From NCBI GenBank assembly GCA_003024985.2, contig PXIH01S0004688.1: 10,438 bases of DNA. One strand, 5' to 3'. Of the stretch, positions 8,600-10,438 are shown one piece after another. How positions within the stretch are numbered: position 1 is the first letter of the stretch; each line of letters begins with the position of its first letter. The notes beneath the pieces were generated by a model. That model was not told the origin of the DNA, did no database searches, and was given only the letters and a program-made list of their open reading frames with translations. The DNA is from Euperipatoides rowelli (Eukaryota; Onychophora; Udeonychophora; Euonychophora; Peripatopsidae). A program made the translations under genes and the position numbers.

Positions 8600-9887
8600 T
8601 TAAGTACCATTGGTCCCTTTCTTACCAGAGGCCATTTTATCTAATTCGCCATTTGCATCAACTGACTCAACAATTCTTACTTTGGAAGCCAACTTCTCCG
8701 TAACCTCACCTGGAGTATTAGGATTATCAGGAATTAAATTATTTATTTTCTTCCTTTTAGATCTTCTTAAAACTTGTATATACCCGTCAGCTGCTTTTGC
8801 ATACTCTTCTGCTGTCACTATTTTAGGGTCTACTTCAGGCATGTCTTCAATATCGGAACTTATTGGTGATGTTCGCTCCCCCATTTTTTGCCACAACTCA
8901 AAGTTTGGTCAATATCTATCGCTTCATCCTTACCCGGATCAATACATGGATTCTCCTTCACTTCATCATTAACTAATTGACTTGAGGGTTCTATATTGTT
9001 CGTAAATGAATTATTNCCATTAGTTTGGTCTATAGAATCAATATATTCTTCTTCCATACTATTATTTTTCTTTACNACNCTAGAATNAAGATTTTTACTT
9101 TGATTTNTTCCTCCACAATCAGCATGATCATCCATAAATAGTTTGTGATATGTTTTGCATCTTTTATATTTACAGTCCATTGACTTGTGGCCAACGTTAC
9201 GACACGAAAGACAGATAGGCTCACACCCCTTAATAGTTAGCAGCACAGAGACTACGCCTATGTTCATGACATGAGAAATAGCTTAAATTGGTATGCCTGA
9301 GTTTAACATAGCTTTAAACCCAACAACACTAGACTTAAACATTATATCGCCAGCAACGATAAAATCATTTTCGATTTTCAGAACTTTTACATTAGGAGTT
9401 AATGCTGTCTGTATTTTTAGTAGATCATAATCAGCAGGAAACCAATGGATTCTAATGTCAACAGACTGACATAGGCTACCCAAGCTTAGCGGAACAACAT
9501 ATGACCAATTAAAAACTTTAAACAATTGCTGTACTTTTTGCATAACTTCAGAAACAAAATCCACTCCTAAGTAACGTCCATTTCTGGGAAAGTATATACT
9601 TGAGATAACTTCTTTACCAATTATCTTAACTAATTCCAACATGATATAAACCACATTAATTCGAACATCAACTCCCTCTTTGTATAGTGTAAATATAAAC
9701 CTTTTTGAAGAGTTTATTACTTTATACCAGTATTTTATACTTTTAAGAAATTTTACATATTCCGATTTATTTTGATCATCTATAATCGCATTATCAAAGT
9801 TTACTAAATTGCTTTGAAGATTTTTATACCAGTAATCATATTTTTTTTTTTACAATCATCGGTTTGAGAATGACTAAGGGTCGCCAT
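8600..9887 (-). pseudogene. LINE ORF1: RRM-like and CCHC nucleic-acid-binding protein
   Basis: ORF1 proteins coat the element RNA and act as chaperones in the retrotransposition particle. The ATG at 9887-9885 opens MATLSHSQTDDCKKK. An 11-base A run (9841-9851) then puts the following YDYWYKNLQSNL one base out of frame. From there the frame is open to 9286, including VDIRIHWFPADYDLLKIQTAL, which looks RRM-like. A lone in-frame TAA (9285-9283) follows SGIPI; reading resumes in the same frame with AISHVMN and a perfect CX2CX4HX4C knuckle (CLSCRNVGHKSMDC, 9213-9172), then a second Cys/His cluster ending HADC. A frameshift near 8890 joins to LWQKMGERTSPISS and a basic RRSKRKK stretch (possible nuclear signal) before the stop at 8602-8600. 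Total is about 430 codons with three lesions. Confidence 0.82.
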
Positions 9888-9898
9888 CTTAACCGGAA
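9882..9898 (-). promoter_or_regulatory. YY1/TISU-like and ETS-like motifs at LINE 5' end
   Basis: The ORF1 start lies in AAGATGGCG (9890-9882, minus strand), the core of the YY1 site and of the TISU start-codon element (10 of 12 positions to SAASATGGCGGC). Immediately upstream is TTCCGG, giving CCGGAA (9893-9898) on the plus strand, an ETS core. Human L1 also has a YY1 site at its very 5' end that helps position transcription start. By analogy this could be the element's compact internal promoter with a very short leader. The motifs are seen; the function is inferred. Confidence 0.45.
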
Positions 9899-9900
9899 AT

Positions 9901-10109
9901 GACACAACTAATTAGTCAATTGGTTAACATAAGCTTAAGGTATATGGTATATAGGCTAGTAGTTTGTGTATCCATCAGTTAGTGACAGAATGTGAGAACC
10001 ACTTATCACATGACTGACTTATTTATTTCCTAGCCATTGAATATTAGTTTCTTGCACTGCAAGTGTGGTGTGCCTACAAGTAAGATTCTTCTGGGAATAT
10101 AATTAACCT
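9901..10109. other. Spacer upstream of LINE copy A
   Basis: AT-rich sequence without a gene lies between the LINE 5' end and a plus-strand reading frame. It contains a few short palindromes (CTAATTAG, TAAGCTTA) and a small inverted repeat CTTGCA-C-TGCAAG near 10052-10064. No terminal repeat or clear target duplication of the LINE was found here. Confidence 0.4.
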
Positions 10110-10438
10110 ATGATTATGATGCACCTGCATGTATGGTGCGCTGTTCAATTATATAATATTTGTGCACTAGAAAAAAAGACTAAATTGGATTATGACAAAA
10201 GAATGGGCACCAATATTGCTGCGATCATTAGCTATTGTAAAAATCGGAAATCAAGGTCCCAGGTATATGCAATTTACAATAATAAGTGTATAATACATAA
10301 AGTAAGTCAGATGATTGACAAGCTGCAGGCAAACTATTTGATAGTAACAAATGGATTTAAAGGTGTAATGGCTGTGAATAATGTAATATATGAAGTGCTT
10401 AAGTGGAATAAACTGTATGGTGTTGGCTTGAAGTTGTA
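10110..10438 (+). CDS. Unrecognised reading frame, runs off window end
   Basis: After an in-frame TAA at 10104-10106, the frame starts with ATG ATT ATG ATG at 10110-10121 and stays open for 109 codons to the end of the window. This is long for such AT-rich DNA. The product begins MIMMHLHVWCAVQLYNICAL, then has a basic stretch (EKKTKLDYDKRMG, KNRKSRSQ) and ends in hydrophobic and aromatic segments (ANYLIVTNGFKGVMAVNN, VLKWNKLYGVGLKL). I recognise no domain. CACTAG at 10165-10170 could be a splice acceptor, making 10171 onward an exon. The opposite strand also has an open stretch of about 80 codons, so chance is not excluded. It diverges from LINE copy A. Confidence 0.28.
   Translation, partial: MIMMHLHVWCAVQLYNICALEKKTKLDYDKRMGTNIAAIISYCKNRKSRSQVYAIYNNKCIIHKVSQMIDKLQANYLIVTNGFKGVMAVNNVIYEVLKWNKLYGVGLKL

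Larger units (their letters stand above)
5400..8622 (-). pseudogene. LINE ORF2: endonuclease, reverse transcriptase, C-terminal domain
   Basis: ORF2 would nick chromosomal DNA and copy the element RNA at the nick (target-primed reverse transcription). About 1,050 codons remain, somewhat short for the family. The frame is open from near 8622, overlapping the end of ORF1, and reads FLICSVNVRTLNN from 8570. No ATG occurs upstream of the catalytic Asn, so the start is lost or translation was coupled to ORF1. Domains in order are endonuclease 8570-7890, RT 7306-6395, post-RT 6315-5830 and C-terminal region 5760-5400. Frame breaks occur near 8277, 8190, 8143, 7490-7306, 7140, 6430, 6395 and repeatedly after 6100. 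The family assignment is firm; the copy cannot make a working protein. Confidence 0.9.
5400..9900 (-). mobile_element. Near-full-length decayed LINE, L1/Tx1-like (copy A)
   Basis: This non-LTR retrotransposon on the minus strand has two frames: ORF1 with an RRM-like region and a CCHC knuckle, and ORF2 with an AP-type endonuclease, a reverse transcriptase, a post-RT region and a C-terminal zinc-finger-like region. The order, the SKINFSKS motif after the RT active site, and the C-terminal region place it in the L1/Tx1 group. This is inference from motifs, not from a tree. The 5' end seems close to 9900, only a few bases before the ORF1 ATG; the 3' end is unclear, between 5400 and about 5090. 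Many frameshifts and stops make it inactive. No target-site duplication could be identified. Thirteen N bases fall within or just beside the element and nowhere else. Confidence 0.88.

Noticed and set aside
6943-8972. Plus-strand frames at 6943-7176, 7930-8139, 8299-8532 and 8610-8972
   Set aside because: All lie opposite supported minus-strand LINE coding sequence and are shadows of it.
1-10438. CRISPR array, LTR pair or bacterial operon
   Set aside because: No regularly spaced repeats, no long terminal repeats, and no closely packed intact genes were seen.

Overview
This window looks like AT-rich, repeat-dense eukaryotic (probably animal, probably invertebrate) nuclear DNA. There is no operon-like packing and no long intact gene. 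The only clearly coding-derived sequence is non-LTR retrotransposon (LINE) protein, broken by stops and frameshifts. The exact host cannot be named from sequence alone. An animal is favoured because the LINE has the L1/Tx1-type layout (CCHC-containing ORF1; ORF2 with AP-type endonuclease, reverse transcriptase and a C-terminal zinc-finger region), its start codon lies in a YY1/TISU-like context, and CTCF-like motifs occur elsewhere.

Layout, left to right. Positions 1-720 hold no gene; a GC-richer, hairpin-rich island lies at 344-480. Positions 720-1317 (minus) are a LINE relic (copy C). Positions 1333-1560 hold a hairpin and a GC-richer patch. Positions 1775-2655 (minus) are the 3' part of a second LINE (copy B), from the post-RT region to the C-terminal zinc finger. 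Positions 2656-3250 are a pyrimidine-rich degenerate tandem-repeat tract, followed by a short degenerate trinucleotide region and a G-rich patch near 3475-3525. Positions 3530-5120 are AT-rich with no supported gene; a weak tRNA-like (SINE-type) signal sits near 4004-4068. A possible further RT fragment (copy D, tentative) lies at about 5130-5420 minus. Positions 5400-9900 (minus) are a near-complete but decayed LINE (copy A) with ORF1 (9887-8600) and ORF2 (about 8620-5400). Its 5' end has a YY1-like and an ETS-like motif around the ORF1 ATG. Positions 10110-10438 (plus) are an unrecognised reading frame running off the window.

How it fits together: copies A, B and C, and perhaps D, share post-RT or RT sequence and all lie on the minus strand, so the window is mostly a pile-up of same-orientation LINE insertions. 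In copy A, ORF1 would supply the RNA-binding protein and ORF2 the nicking and reverse-transcription enzyme for target-primed reverse transcription. Both frames are now broken, so none of the copies should be able to move by itself. I do not see a convincing new defence, metabolic or regulatory system here. The best leads are the element's compact 5' end, the ORF1/ORF2 junction, the structured island on the left and the unrecognised frame on the right.
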